From assembly GCA_010093605.1 (NCBI GenBank), contig MU004191.1, forward strand, positions 427,832-491,831: DNA of 64,000 nucleotides, given 5' to 3'. The first letter of the stretch is position 1; every line of letters starts with the position of its first letter. The position numbers and the translations under genes were made by a program. Positions 1 through 12,052 of this stretch are shown here, piece after piece. Origin of the DNA: Lophium mytilinum (Eukaryota > Ascomycota > Dothideomycetes > Mytilinidiales > Mytilinidiaceae). The notes below the pieces were generated by a model, which saw only the letters and a list, made by a program, of their open reading frames with translations, was not told the origin of the DNA and ran no database searches.

Positions 1-205
1 GCCTAAGGGCTTTGGGAAGGTGATGCTCTTTCCGAAGAATGCAGTATGCTAATTGCTTCGCTGTGATTTATAGCACGGTCTATCGGCCCGTCCATTTCGG
101 GGAACAGATCGGCAGCATTGAGCTGTTGGGGAAAGTTGGGTAATTTGATTTTGATGATAGTATCGTCCCAGGGACAGTTGCTTCGCTAATGCTGAAATCC
201 GGGGA

Positions 206-210
206 GATCG
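206..210. other. Left target-site duplication (GATCG)
   Basis: Five bases directly outside the left LTR; the partner at 8260-8264 is GATTG, the same word with one C-to-T type change. Confidence 0.7.
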
Positions 211-374
211 TGTTGAAATTGGTCACGTGACGTAGGTAGTACATAAGTAATATAATTAATTACATAGTAAGCTATCTATAGGTGGAGCTATAGCTATATA
301 GCTAGAGCTATAGGGGGCTAGAAAGATTACTATCTAGCTATCTATTTTCTAGCACCTTATACTAAATTTTAATA
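211..374 (-). repeat. Copia LTR, left (3' LTR of the element)
   Basis: 164 bp, beginning TGTTGAAATTGG and ending TTTTAATA on the + strand. It aligns end to end without gaps to 8096-8259, and nearly all differences are C/T or G/A. Its outer (host-side) first ~30 bases keep C and G, while the inner part is bleached. Confidence 0.85.
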
Positions 375-2314
375 CTCCCTCTTAATTAAGAGTATAAGAA
401 AATAGTAGCGCCTATATATAGCCTAAATTACAGCCTATTTTAAGCTCTAGCCTTAGTAAAACTCTTTAAAACCTTATTAGAAAAGAAGGGAAAAAGCGCT
501 AGGTAGTATATAGAAAAGAATACTAGATAGTATAAAGAAAAGAGCGCTAATATAAGAAAGCTATAGACCTTTATAAAAAGATATAAAGAGAAACCTATTT
601 AGTAAGTTATTTAAAGAGAGATATTAAAGAGAAACCTTAAGAGATATTAAGAGAAACCTTAAGAGATATTAAAAGAAATCTTAAGAGATATTAAAAAGAA
701 CCTATTTAGTAAGCTAAATAAAACTAAAGAGAGCTAATTCTTTCTAATCTTCTATAGTATATACTCTATTAGATATATTAGCTATAGCTACTAGCTAGTA
801 GAGAGTATTCTAGATATATTTTTCTTATCTAGAGAAGATCTAGCTACTACTATACTAGATAGTAGCTATTACTCTTTCTTTATTTACTATATTATAAAAG
901 AAGCGCTAGGCTTTCTTTAGAACTTTTCTCTATCTCTTAATCTACCTATTATCTATATAGATAGGCTCTAGATTATAGTTATAAATAACTATAACCTTAC
1001 TAATATAGTTTATAGTAGTAATTACTACTATTCTCTAGTAGTACTATACTATATTCTTCTATTTACTAGCTCTTATACTAACCTAGAAGTCTATAGAAGT
1101 ACTAAAGTACTTAAGCTAGATCTTCTTTTACTAGTAGTTACTTTTCTAGAAGCTTCTAAAGGTTACCCTTTCTTAGTAGATAGCTCTAGCCTCTCTAGAG
1201 TCTTTACCTAGGGCTATTACTTCTCTAATAGCTTTTTTAACCTAGAAAGTTTTAATAATTCTATTCTTAAAGAAGATAATATTAGAAAAAATAAAAGAAA
1301 AGCTATATTTTACTTTAATATATTATAGAAACTCTATAAATTCTATAGAAGATAGCTAAGAAGTACTAGAAATATCTTTAAGTAGAATAGAGTAGATTTT
1401 ATCTACCTAGATAATATTATTAGAAGAGGCTCTAATAAGAACCTAAGTAAGTAAATTATTAAAGGCTTATCTTTATAGGCTTCTATACCTACTAGCTAGC
1501 TCTAGCCTAGGTAATTTAAACTAAGATTTATATAGTTAAAGAATAATATTTAAAAGTAAATTACTTAGTCTAGTATTAGTAGAATCTTCTATAATACTAG
1601 AATCTAAATCTTTAGAGTCTAGAATTTTAGAAACTATAATTCTTTTAGTACTATAGATAATACTAGTAGAGTTATAGATACTTAAAGAGAGTAAGTTTAT
1701 TAGATTCTAGAAAGTAACTAAGTTTAAGAGTAAATAGCTTAGTTTAATATTAGTAGAATTAAATAAGATTTTATTAGTATATATATTAGAGTTAGTAGTA
1801 TTAATATTAAAAGGAATTTTAGCGCTAGTAATACTAGAGCTAGAGTTATAGGTTATTAAAGGTAGTAATATTTTAGAGTTAGTATACTTTATCTATTTTA
1901 GGTATAGATTTCTTACCTTCTCTTTACTATACTACTTTAAAATTAGGCGGCCTAAATATTTATAATTAGGGCTTTTAGAATTAAGAGAAATTTTAGTTCT
2001 AGTATACTTAGAAATAAAGTTATAGAGCTTTAAAGAGAATAAGTTTACTTAAAAAAAAGAGAATATTTTAGTAGAAAATAGAGGTTCTAGCTAAGAGTCT
2101 AGTAAATTTAGGCTATATAATAGCCTTCTATAGCGCCTAGGGCAGCCTATTAATATAGGTAGCGGCCTAGGGAGCGGCTAGTAATAACAGTGGGTGGCCG
2201 GTAGAAAGGTAGCTAGCCCGGCGGCTAGCTAGCGGCTAGCTAGCTAGTAGGCTAGCAAGGCTTAGAGGCGGCTAGAGAGGTTAGCAAGGCTGGCGAGGCT
2301 GGCTAGGCTGGCAG

Positions 2315-2439
2315 GCGGCTGGTACGTAGAGGCAGGCGGGCGGCTAGTACATAGAGGCAGGCGGGCGGCTAGTACGTAGAGGCAGGTGGGCGGCTAGTAC
2401 ATAGAGGCAGGTAGGCGGCTAGTAGTAAGGGGCAGGTAG
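2315..2439. repeat. 25-bp GC-rich minisatellite inside the Copia element, five units
   Basis: Five head-to-tail 25-bp units start at 2315, 2340, 2365, 2390 and 2415. They share GCGGCTAGTAC and AGAGGCAGG cores and differ at a few G/A or C/T positions. They sit in a GC-rich island (about 2150-2440) of GGCTAG-type words within an otherwise extremely AT-rich element, between the RNase H region and the 3' LTR. Origin unknown: it may be part of the element's 3' untranslated region or a separate sequence captured by it. Confidence 0.85.
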
Positions 2440-5400
2440 ATAGCTAGATTATATAATCTATCTTATAATATACCTAGCTAGTAGCTTTTTATAGCCTAAG
2501 TATAGTTCTAAAAGCCTTAAATATAATTTTAGATAGCGCCTTAGTAAGTCTATTAGCTATCTACTTAGTAGTTAGAATAAACTATAGATTAACTAAGCTA
2601 TCTAATTACTTTTCTCTTATAAAGTAATACTAGATATTAATATACTTAGTTCTAGTATAGAATTAAAAGTTCTTTACTAGTATAATAGCTCTCTAGTTAT
2701 TACTAAAGATAACTATAGCTTTAAATTCTTTACTATTCTCTATAAGCTTCTTAAGTAGTTATTATAGCTAGATAGCTTTTTTAGTTACCTATATCTTCTT
2801 TATATATTTAGCTTTATATAAAAAGAGTATAATAGTAGATTACTATTTTAATAACTAGCTTAAGGCGCTGCTACTAATATTAAATATATAGCCTACTATA
2901 GAGCGCTAGGTTTCTATATTACTAGCCTAGTTAGTATTAGTATAGCCTTATAGAGGCTTAAGGTATTCTTAGTATACTAGCTTATAGTTAATAGTACTCT
3001 TTAGATACCTTATAATATACTTAATAGCTATAGTATAGGCTAGAGCTAGATTTACTATATACTAGCTATAGATAGATACTATAAAGATAATATCTAGGCG
3101 CGTTTTAAGTATAGTATATATAAGTAACCTAATTATACTAGTATACTATTTTCTATTAGCTTTACTAGCTTAGTAGCTATCTTTATAGGCTTTAAACTTC
3201 TCTATCTATATTAAAGTAGTATTTAGCTTTAAATTATATAGCCTAAATTACTCTAGTACTTCTTAAAGGTATACCTTTTAATTTAGAATAAAAGTATACT
3301 ACTACTAGTCTCTTCTTACTTTTATTTCTAGGTAGAAGTAGTATAGGCCTAGGTTAGTTATCTTAAAGTATTTATTAAGCTTAGCTTTTAGCTAGGTAAT
3401 CTCTATACTTAAAGGGCTAGTAATTAAAAGGTTATTAATATATATAGTAATATATATATTTTCTTTAGTAAAGATTCTATACTTAGAGTCTAAGGGGTAA
3501 AAGTCTAGCATTTTAAGAAAGCTAGATAGTATTTAGTACTAGATCTAAGGTAATTACTTTAGCCTATATAAGGCCTTTTTAAGTTAGTAGACCTACTTTC
3601 TAGTCTCTAGACCTTCTAGTTAAATAATATAGATTTCCTTATTAATATTACTATATAGAAAAGCTATTTTAATATTTATTTACTTAATTTCTAGGTTTAA
3701 AGTAGCTACTATTATAAAGAGCGCCTTATAGCTTATAGGTTTTACTATAGAAATAAATATCTTATTATAGTTAACTCTCTCTTTCTAGTAAAAACCTTAA
3801 ACTACCTATTAGGCTTTATAGTAGAGGATTTTACTACTAGTACTACATTTAATTTTATATATTTACTTACTACCTAGTACCTTTTTATATATAGGTTAGC
3901 TTACTAGACTCTATATTTTATTACTTTCTAGTAAGTCTATTTCTACTTTTATAGCCTTATACTACTATTTTTAGACTTATATATCTTAATAAGCTTTTTA
4001 GTAGCTATAAGATTCTATTAGTACTACTATACTCTATAAGGCAGTTTTAAGTAGGCTAAATAGTAGGCTATACTATAGTATAGAGATATTATAGTATATA
4101 CCTTTATTAGCCTATTTAGATACTTAAAGTACTAGTATATAGTATTTAAAGGCTTCTAAATCTACTAGGTAGATATTTTTATTATCTTTATCTTTATCTA
4201 GTATAAAGGTTTCTAGAAAGGCTTCTCTATTAAAGTCTATATCTATAGGTAGTATACTAGGCTTATTATTCTATAGTTTAATACTTAGTAATAGTAGTAT
4301 TTCTACTAGTAGTTCTAGGCGCCTTCTACACGCTATAGGCTCTAAGTCTAAGAAAGAATTATTATTCTTATTATTACTATCTCCTCTACTTCTAGGGCTA
4401 GAAGCTTTCTTAGAAGCTAATATGCGGGGTCTCTTTACTAGCCTATTTTCTTTAGCTAGTAGAGTAGCACCTATTATATTTAGAACTATTTTAAAGTTAT
4501 TAAAAGTTTTCTTTATATAGGGCCTATCTTCTAGAAATACTATATTACTAGACTAAATTAAAATACCTTAGGGGTTAATAAGAAGGTAAATATAAGCTCT
4601 CTTATATCTAACTAGCTAGTAGATTTCTACCTAGTTATCTAGAAACTTTTTACGGCGCTTTAGTAGTACTAGTATATAGTACTTATACTCTAATATATAG
4701 AAATAGCTAATATTTAGCTTATCTTCTATCTATTTCTTATAGAAGGTTATACTAATAATAGTACTTAGAGACTAGTTATAAATCTTAATAATAGATATAA
4801 GAATATATAGCTAGTACTTCTATTCTAGATTACTAAACTATATTATAGAGTTAAGTTTATTTATAAAAATATTATTTAGAACCTTAGCCTTACTATTTTA
4901 CTAGTACTAATTACGCCTAGTAGGCTTAATAATAATTCTATAATTTATATAATATTAGTAGAAGCTACTATTCTAGTTTTCTTCTAACTAGTTAAGTCTA
5001 ATCTATTATACGCGGCGTTTTATAGTTTTATACCTTTCTAGGAAATTATAGAAGGCTTTAAAGAAGTCTAATTTCTTAATAATAGAATATACTTCTATAA
5101 TCTATATAAAATTATTAAGAAAGGTTATCTAATACTTTTCCTTATAGTATTCTAGGTATAGAAATAATCTATAGATATCTATATAGATTAGCTCTAAAGG
5201 GGCCTTACTTTTTTAAATTAGGTAATTATAAGGCCCTCTCTTTATTCTTTTAAGAACATAGTCCTTATATAGGCACCCTAGGGGGTTCTTATCTATTCTA
5301 ATAGTTATCTTAGATAGCTTTTTAAGGCTATCTTTATCTAGATAGGCTATCTACTTATACTAAATAATAAGATTAGGGTTAAAGAGTATAAAGGCGGTAA

Positions 5401-8095
5401 GAGTAAAAGTAGATAGCTTCTAGTATTAAATATTAAAAATATAGAGACTATACTAGTAGAGAAAGTTAAAAGTAGTACCTATAGTAGTAAGAGTACTACT
5501 ATTTAGGCTAAAATTCTATAAAGCTTACTTATCTATTAGCTTAGAGATAGAAATTAAATTAGCGCCTATATTAGAGTAGAAGAGTATATTAGTAAGCTAA
5601 AGGCTTACTTCTACTCTATTAATATTATAGCGGAGGTTTAAGGTACTAGTACTTCTAGAGTATACCTAGAATTTTTTAATTCTACTAATAGATAGCCTAC
5701 TATACTTCTAGAGCTTTATAAAGTTACTCTATTATATAGAGTAGATCTAGCTATATCTAGTATTAGTAATATATATCTCTATAAGAAAGGTATCTACTAT
5801 ACTAGTAGTAATAGCTATTAGGCCTATATAGTAGATTAGTAAAGATTATATTAAATATATAAGAAGTATAGTACTACTACTTTCTTTAGTAGTAGTATTA
5901 TCTTTCTCTTTTCTACTCTTTTTCTATTTCTTCTTAGATAGCCTACTACCCCTTTTTTCTTCTACCTTTCTCTTTCTATTCTATTTCTTTTTAAATTCCT
6001 TCTTAAGCTCTAGATAGAGCTTCTAGTATATAGTAGCTATATAGTAAGTCTTATTATAGTAGCTATAGAGGTTAACCTAAATTATTATTTTATTAGAGCT
6101 AGCTTTTAGAAAGGTAAAGCCTTTCTTTAATACTAAATTATTTAGATAAGTCTACTTTTATTTCTCTACTATCTTATAAACTTTAGTAAAATTAACAGCC
6201 TTCTTAACTATAGTGCTAGGGCTATCTTCTATATTTTTATTTACTAGCTTAGTAGTTACTATAATAGAGTGCTTAGTATTATAGACTTCTACTTATAAGG
6301 CCTAGTTAGGCTCTAAACCTCTTAGATACTTATTAATAAAGAAAGGTTTAGAAACCTTTCTATTATTACTAAATAATATAAGGTTTTTATAGGCTTTATA
6401 TATCTAGTTAGTATATTTAGTAATATTATTAAACTTAGCTAAGCTTAACTCCTTATACTCTCTTTTAAACTTATTAAAAATAGTAGCTCTAGTTAGTTAA
6501 AATTTCTTCTAGAGAGCTATTATTATTTAGTTTACTATCTTATAATTCTTAATAGTATTCTTAGAGTTCTATCTAAGCTAGTTAGTAATAATACTATATA
6601 CCTACTTATTTTTATCTACCTAGTTATTTTACTAGCGTTGCTTTTTAATAGCGTTTAAGTCTATTATTTTACTATTAATAGGCGCGGCCTTTTAATAAGT
6701 AAGGGGCTCTTTAAGCCTACTTCTTATAATATAGTTTTAGATTTCCGCGTTCTACTAAATCTAGTTAAAGAATAACTTAAGGCATTATATGCGCTTAAGG
6801 CTGCTAGCGCCTTTCTTTTCTATTCTAGATATTCTTAATAGAAGTCTTAGAATAGTAATAGAGAGACTCTTTAGAGCTATAGTAGAGATAAAGGCGGAGG
6901 CGGAGGTAAAGGTAACTAGTATATTAGTAATAATAGTAATACTATATATAATAGAGATAATACTATATAAAATAAAAGGTTAGAAAAGGATAATAATAAG
7001 AATAAGCTATCTAATAAGATTAATAGCGGAGGTAGTTAATAATATAGATAAGTTTTAGAAAGGGAATTAGAATTAGAATTAGAAGAGGTAAGATAAGCCT
7101 ATTTTTAAAGCTGTTAATAGGGTTTTAGAAACTTAGATAGAGAAATAGATATAGTAGCTCTTTTTTACTTAAGAGGCTTATAGTATTATTAAAAAGTAAT
7201 AAAACTCTTATTAGTCTTTAAGATATTAGTATCTATATAGTATCTAGTAGAAGAATTTAAATAGAGAGAGCCTAGGGGAGTATTAACTTTTAAACTAAAG
7301 AGCTTAAAGTTACTAGCTTTTAATAGTTCTAAGTTCTTAGTAGTATAGCTAGATATTACTATTAGTAATAGTTTATTAAGAGGCTTAAAGAAAGTGTCTT
7401 AGGGTAGTTCTATAAAGAGTAAAAGTAAGCCTAAATTTTTAAAGTCTTAAATAAGATAAGAAAAATAGTAAAGATTAAAAAAGTATAGAAGATAAGCTAG
7501 TTAAAGGGGTCTTAGTTAAAGAAACTAAAGTAATAGTAATAATAGAGGAGAAGAAAATATAGTAGTAGGGCTAGTATACTTATCTACTCTCTAAATTAGC
7601 CTTCTAAATTAAAAGGGGCTAGGTAAGTAGATAGCTAGTTTAGAAGTCTATATTATAAGAGGTTAATAAAAAGAAGAAGGTTAGTATTTTAATAAGGTTA
7701 GATAAGTATAAGGTTAGGCTAGTAGCTAGTATACTAAAAGAGGCGCTAGCTATATAAATAATACCTAGCCTTTTCTAGCTCTATTAGCTAGCCTCTTAGC
7801 TAGCCTCTACTATAGTAGTATTTAGCCTCTAAGGCCTACTATCTACCTACCCCTTTTATTTCTAGCTTCTAATTTTAGGCTTTAAAAATAGGGCTAGAGG
7901 TAACTAGACCTCTCTAGGCTAGCTACTAGGCGCTAATAGTAATAGTATTAGTATAAACTAATAGTAGGCTATATAGTAGAAGTAGCTATAAGGCTATTAA
8001 TAGTGCCCTTCTATTAAAATTTTATATTAGAAGTAGAAGCTTTTTAGCTAGATTAAAGGTAACTTAGCTCTAGTTATACTTCTAGGCTTATAATC

Positions 8096-8259
8096 TATTA
8101 AAATTAGTTATATAATATAGGTAGTATATAAGTAATATAATTAATTATATAGTAAGCTATCTATAGGTGGAGCTATAGCTATATAGCTAGAGCTATAGGG
8201 GGCTGGAAAGATCGCTACCTAGCTACCTATTTCCTAGTACCTTGTACCGAATTTTGATA
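8096..8259 (-). repeat. Copia LTR, right (5' LTR of the element)
   Basis: 164 bp, equal in length to the left LTR. Here the outer end (about 8205-8259) is the less mutated part and the inner end is bleached, the mirror image of the left LTR. Confidence 0.85.
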
Positions 8260-8264
8260 GATTG
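8260..8264. other. Right target-site duplication (GATTG)
   Basis: Five bases directly outside the right LTR, matching GATCG at 206-210 except for one transition. Confidence 0.7.
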
Positions 8265-8360
8265 GTGCAGGTATTGAAGCTGCTATCCGACAACTAAGGG
8301 TCTTGGGAGTTGATTCCCGCCATCTGATTGACTGGAAACAGTCACCCATTACTTGCCTTA

Positions 8361-8930
8361 ATTCACAGCGATGTGTCTTTTAGAGGAATACGAGACTGTA
8401 CAAATGCTGTAACAAGGAAAAGAAAAGTCCGCACCGCCAGGAACGCGGACCCGTACCTGTCTCGGGGCCAGATCGAAATAGAAACATAACCAGCAGTTAA
8501 TAAGGTAGCGTGCCCAAGAACCGGTATATCAGCCAAGCGACCACCGTAAAACATACTATGGAATATAGTGATGATGTTCGAGATCGCGATAGAAGCGACG
8601 AGGGTTGATTGAGCAGCAGGGGCCTGAATGGACCGACGAAACGAGGCAATCAACCTTGACTTAGCCACTTGCCTTGATGCAGCAGGTGAAGGCGGTCGAC
8701 TCTCTGCCCTTTCCCATCGTATTGATTTCCTGAACGTCCAGATGTCCAGATGATATTCGAAAGCCTAGAACAAGCCGGTCGAAGCTTGAGCACATGGCAG
8801 AATCTAAGAGCAATGAATCGAGCAGCTCTCGATTCATTTAGAACAACACCTAATTGTAGTATTGTAGCAAGCAGTCAGCGGGGTAAATGTTTTTAAAGCA
8901 GTAATAGGTTTTCGGTCCATGTTCTTGGAA
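8361..8930. other. Intergenic stretch, no supported gene
   Basis: A 101-codon minus-strand open frame lies at 8363-8668 and contains two or three hydrophobic stretches, but I recognise no family and see no intron or neighbour support. I do not call it a gene. Confidence 0.4.
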
Positions 8931-9430
8931 TTAGACTGAGAGCGCAGGCGAAAGGCACACGTAGGGTCCATTCTATGGGTATACATGGTAGATTCTAGAC
9001 CGAGAGCGTAGTGCATATAAAATGTAGACTTCGGGGACTGATGCAGGATTTTAACACAAGTTTAAGGATTTAGGCCGAAAGCGTAGGTAGAAAGGATGCG
9101 TGTAGGGCTCACGCTGCGGGTATAAGTGGTAGATCCTAGACTGGCAGCGTGGCACACATAGCGGGTAGATATATCCCTAGAATTAGGTAGGCTTTTGGTT
9201 TGAGTACAAAGAATCAGACCCAAAGCGTATGTAAAAGACACATGTAGGGTTCACGCTATGGGAGAATCATTACCGAGAGCGTGGAGTAGACGAAGTGCAA
9301 TTACCTAGGCCGAGGGTAGGATGTCGGCTTTAGTTCGAGGAACTAAACCGAAAGTGCAGGTAAAAGAGGTACACATCGGGTGTATACACAGGGTATAAAT
9401 AGTAGATGTTAGACCGAGATTGTGAAGTCG
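8931..9430 (+). repeat. Tandem repeat cluster A: ~141-bp degenerate unit, four copies
   Basis: Units begin near 8931, 9070, 9213 and 9343 (spacings about 139, 143 and 130 bp). Each has a TTAGACCGAAAGCG-like start, then AAAGGCACACGTAGGG, then CACGCTATGGGTATA and TGGTAGATTCTAGACC, followed about 65-75 bp into the unit by a second CCGAGAGCG, so the unit may be a diverged dimer of a ~70-bp monomer. Copies differ at many positions and are clearly old. The same family occurs inverted at 48150-48625. No coding role is visible: short open frames through it are not shared between units. Confidence 0.8.
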
Positions 9431-9656
9431 AAGAGACAGTACAGTATCTTACTATAGACATCCGTAGACGTTCGAATGCTGAAAATACGACGAGGCTCTT
9501 CAGTCATAGAACGTCTTGTGGTACTCAAACCAAAACTGTTAATACTACATCCCCCTCCCCCGCTCTATCCAAGTCAAGCAGCGAGAAATGCTCTGTTTTA
9601 CATCTCCCAGCCATACCTCCTCGGGAGACAAGACGTATATACACACCAACCCGCCC

Positions 9657-11758
9657 TTAGCAAGACCAAACCCCAATCATTCCATTCTTCCGTCCCTCAA
9701 CCATGTACCCGTCCTTGATACGCACTGTCTCAATCGTCGAAAGCACGCCCGCGTCCTCGTCGGCGCCCACGCCCGGCCCGCAGTTCCAGTGGCGGCCGTC
9801 AGTCTTGTCATAGACCTTGACAACGTCCTCGCCGGCGGCGGAGACGATGCGGCGGTCGTCGAACATCATGCTTGTGACGGGCTGGTCGTAGGCGTAGGCG
9901 TCATATATGGAGCCAGTGCGGAGATCCCAAATCTAGGTTTTTGTTAGCTCCAGCGTCGTTATAGTAGTTATGATAGGTCTTCAAGCACTTACGCGAATAC
10001 TTCTGTCCAGACTTCCGGTGACAAGATGCACATCGTCGAACTGCAGGCAAGTGACCGGTCCAGTGTGGCCCACAAGACTTCGATGGACCTGCCCACTTCG
10101 TAGATCCCATAATCGGACCATGCCGTCCGCGGTTCCACATGCTAGTGCTGCGTCGAAAACCTGCAGGGCACCAACAAAGTCGGCTTCTACGTCTGGCAGA
10201 CGACCTGTCTGGCGCCATTGACTGCTGTTTGCGTTCAGGGCCGCCGAAGCTTGCGCTGCGGCCCAAAGGACGTCGAGGGTCTGGACGCAGCGTCCCTTGA
10301 CTAGATCCCATTGCCGGAGCGTCTTGTCCGCTGAGCCTGACACAAGGGTGTCTCCACGGAAATTGAGGGCGGTGACTTCATCCATGTGAGCTTCCAAGGA
10401 GAATAATGGGCAGTCCTGCATTATAGTTGGGGGAGGAGGGGGTGGTGCATCTTCCGAGTTCTCGAATGTCAACCCGTCTTCGTCTTCTTCGCCCTCTTTG
10501 TTTATTCGATTGTCTTGCGGTGCGTATTCTGCTTTGCTGAGATCCCAGAGTCGAATAGAGGCATCCCTGGAGCCTGTTGCCACAATATTGTCTTCCACCT
10601 GCAAGCACCGCACCGACGAAAGGTGGCCTTCCAAAAGCCCTATACATCTCCCCGCACTAAGGTCCCAAACCCGTACGGTGTCGTCCAGTGCGGAGGTTAC
10701 TAATGTTCCCCATGGTACATCGAAATCTAGGGCGGTGATAAGATCATTGTGAGCAGGCAACTCTCTGATCTTCGATCCAGGTTCCAATTGCTCGTGTAGT
10801 ATAGGCATATTCACTTTCCTCGCTACACGCCGCCGTTTACTCTTTGGCGAGGAAGGTAGTTTTTCGTATATCGACTCGGACATGAAGTCCCCTGATGCTG
10901 CGTCTGGACTTGAAGCCATGCTAGGGACCTTGTGTGCCAAAGCAGCAGCGTCCTCTAGCTCTTCTTGAAGGTCTTCCAGCCTATTATCCACGTCCAAAAG
11001 CTCATGCTCCAGATCAGCTTCCTCCATCTCCAAATTACCTAAGCGGTCTAGGACCATCTTGCGCATCGTGTTTAGATTGGCGATTTTGTTGTCGATCTCG
11101 TGAATCTCAGCCGCACACATGTGTCTTCGCACGCCCATCATCTCCAACCGGTGATTCATACTATTTCTCTCATTTATGAGCTTCTCGAGCGACGGGGGTA
11201 AGTTCGGATCGTCTTCGGCCTCCCCTAATAATTTCTGCCCCCGTGAACGCCCCTGCTTTCTTCGCTGTTGCTCGTCTTCCGGCATCGAAGCCTGGAAGCC
11301 TTGGAACAGCGAATATACATTATTATCCTCTGGAATGTTGTTAAGGAGCTCGTCGGGGAGGAACGTGAGGGCACGATGTTGTATCTCTGGCACGGATATC
11401 CTCTGCCGCACCATGTCCCGCGGCGTAGTCTGCGCGAACGAGAAGACCGAGCGTTGCAGCATGGGCCGTCGTAGTTCGCGGTGGAGGTCGCCGAGAGCGC
11501 TTTGGTAGTGTTGGCTCACACTTCCTTCTCCCAGTGGTGCGCCTATCAAGTGCCCAGCAGTGGCGGTGACCTTTCGTCCAAAGGCTTCGAGCTGGCGGGT
11601 CTGCAAAGTTTAGCTAACAGGCACCGCGATTGAGCCTGGCAGGAACGCAGACTGACAGGAAGACCGTCGGTGATGCTGGACTCGTCGTCGAAGGGGCTCA
11701 TGGGTCGGGGGCTGATTGATCTGCCTCGAGCCGGCGAGACATCGCGGTCGGTGGCCAT
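9657..11758 (-). CDS. mdv1: Mitochondrial division protein 1 (Mdv1/Caf4-type WD40 adaptor)
   Basis: Predicted 661 aa in three exons: 11657-11758, 9993-11600 and 9657-9932 (introns of 56 and 60 bp, both GT-AG and both phase 0). In yeast this family links the outer-membrane anchor Fis1 to the dynamin Dnm1 in mitochondrial fission. After a short Ser/Pro-rich start comes the conserved stretch [15 protein letters not shown] long coiled coil follows at roughly residues 170-255, rich in Leu/Glu (LEKLINERN onward). A C-terminal WD40 propeller starts about residue 315, with repeated VRVWDL, IRLWDL, LRQWDL, VRLWDL and IRIWDL strand ends. Splicing the last intron joins SIR to IWDLRTGS, completing a WD repeat, which supports the model. 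The start at 11758 is preferred over the in-frame Met at 11606, which lies inside the first intron. Divergent from chorismate mutase, with 294 bp between start codons. Confidence 0.93.
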
Positions 11759-12052
11759 AACAAAGGCGCTAGAAGGCTGTGCGGGATGTGTGAAGCTCTA
11801 GAAGTGAACGGAGGTCATCCCTGCAGGGTAACGAGAGCGGTATGCCGTGGGTGGCGGAGGGCGGTGGGGATGAAGTCTGGCACGCGTGGTGGAAATGTTC
11901 CTTGGTGTTGATGTGAAGTCGGCTGTGGCTGGTGCGTCATTCCCATTCCCTGCCCGAGTCGGCTTGACCTGCATGCTGACTGCGAGTCCATACAAGAGGC
12001 AACGGCACAGCTCACGATATCAATTGACCTTCTTCACGCCTAGGGGGACAGT

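Larger units (their letters stand above)
211..8259 (-). mobile_element. Degenerate Copia-type LTR retrotransposon with RIP-like bleaching
   Basis: An 8,049-bp fossil with two 164-bp LTRs (211-374, 8096-8259), a near-identical 5-bp target duplication and a purine tract (AAGAGGGAG on the minus strand, 375-383) abutting the 3' LTR. It lies on the minus strand. Reading it in that direction, a gag region with a decayed CCHC-like zinc knuckle lies near 6030-6075, an integrase region roughly 4500-5700, and reverse transcriptase roughly 3000-4100. The Copia active-site box (IYVDDLLI-like) is recognisable near 3425-3460. RNase H lies about 2450-2950. The gag-integrase-RT order places it in Ty1/Copia. 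The body is very AT-rich, dominated by TA, with almost no CpG, as left by repeat-induced point mutation. It is thoroughly broken, with very many interruptions, so it is not active. About 2 kb between RNase H and the 3' LTR is unexplained and includes a GC-rich minisatellite. Confidence 0.85.
163..8360 (+). pseudogene. Relic of an FAD-dependent monooxygenase gene, split by the retrotransposon
   Basis: Host DNA on the two sides of the Copia element (to 210 and from 8265) reads on the + strand as one open stretch across the target site. It contains Glu-Ile-Gly-Ala-Gly-Ile followed, after about ten residues, by Leu-Arg-Val-Leu-Gly-Val. This resembles the EIGAGIQ...LGV segment after the first FAD-binding strand of salicylate-hydroxylase-like monooxygenases (PF01494 type). 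The usual N-terminal GAGIxGL motif is not visible upstream in 1-160, and the frame closes soon after 8340, so this would be a fragment even before the insertion. The match is short and made by eye; it could be coincidental. Confidence 0.35.

Noticed and set aside
6789-6983. 64-codon hydrophobic frame in the Copia element
   Set aside because: A chance frame on the strand opposite to the element's genes, made of Ile/Val codons produced by AT-rich bleached DNA.
8363-8668. 101-codon minus frame with hydrophobic segments
   Set aside because: No recognised family, no conserved neighbour, and it follows directly on the monooxygenase relic; support too weak to call.
9406-9947. Overlapping + frames (9406-9660, 9476-9718, 9588-9947)
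   Set aside because: They cover the end of repeat cluster A and run antisense to the last exon of the MDV1-like gene.
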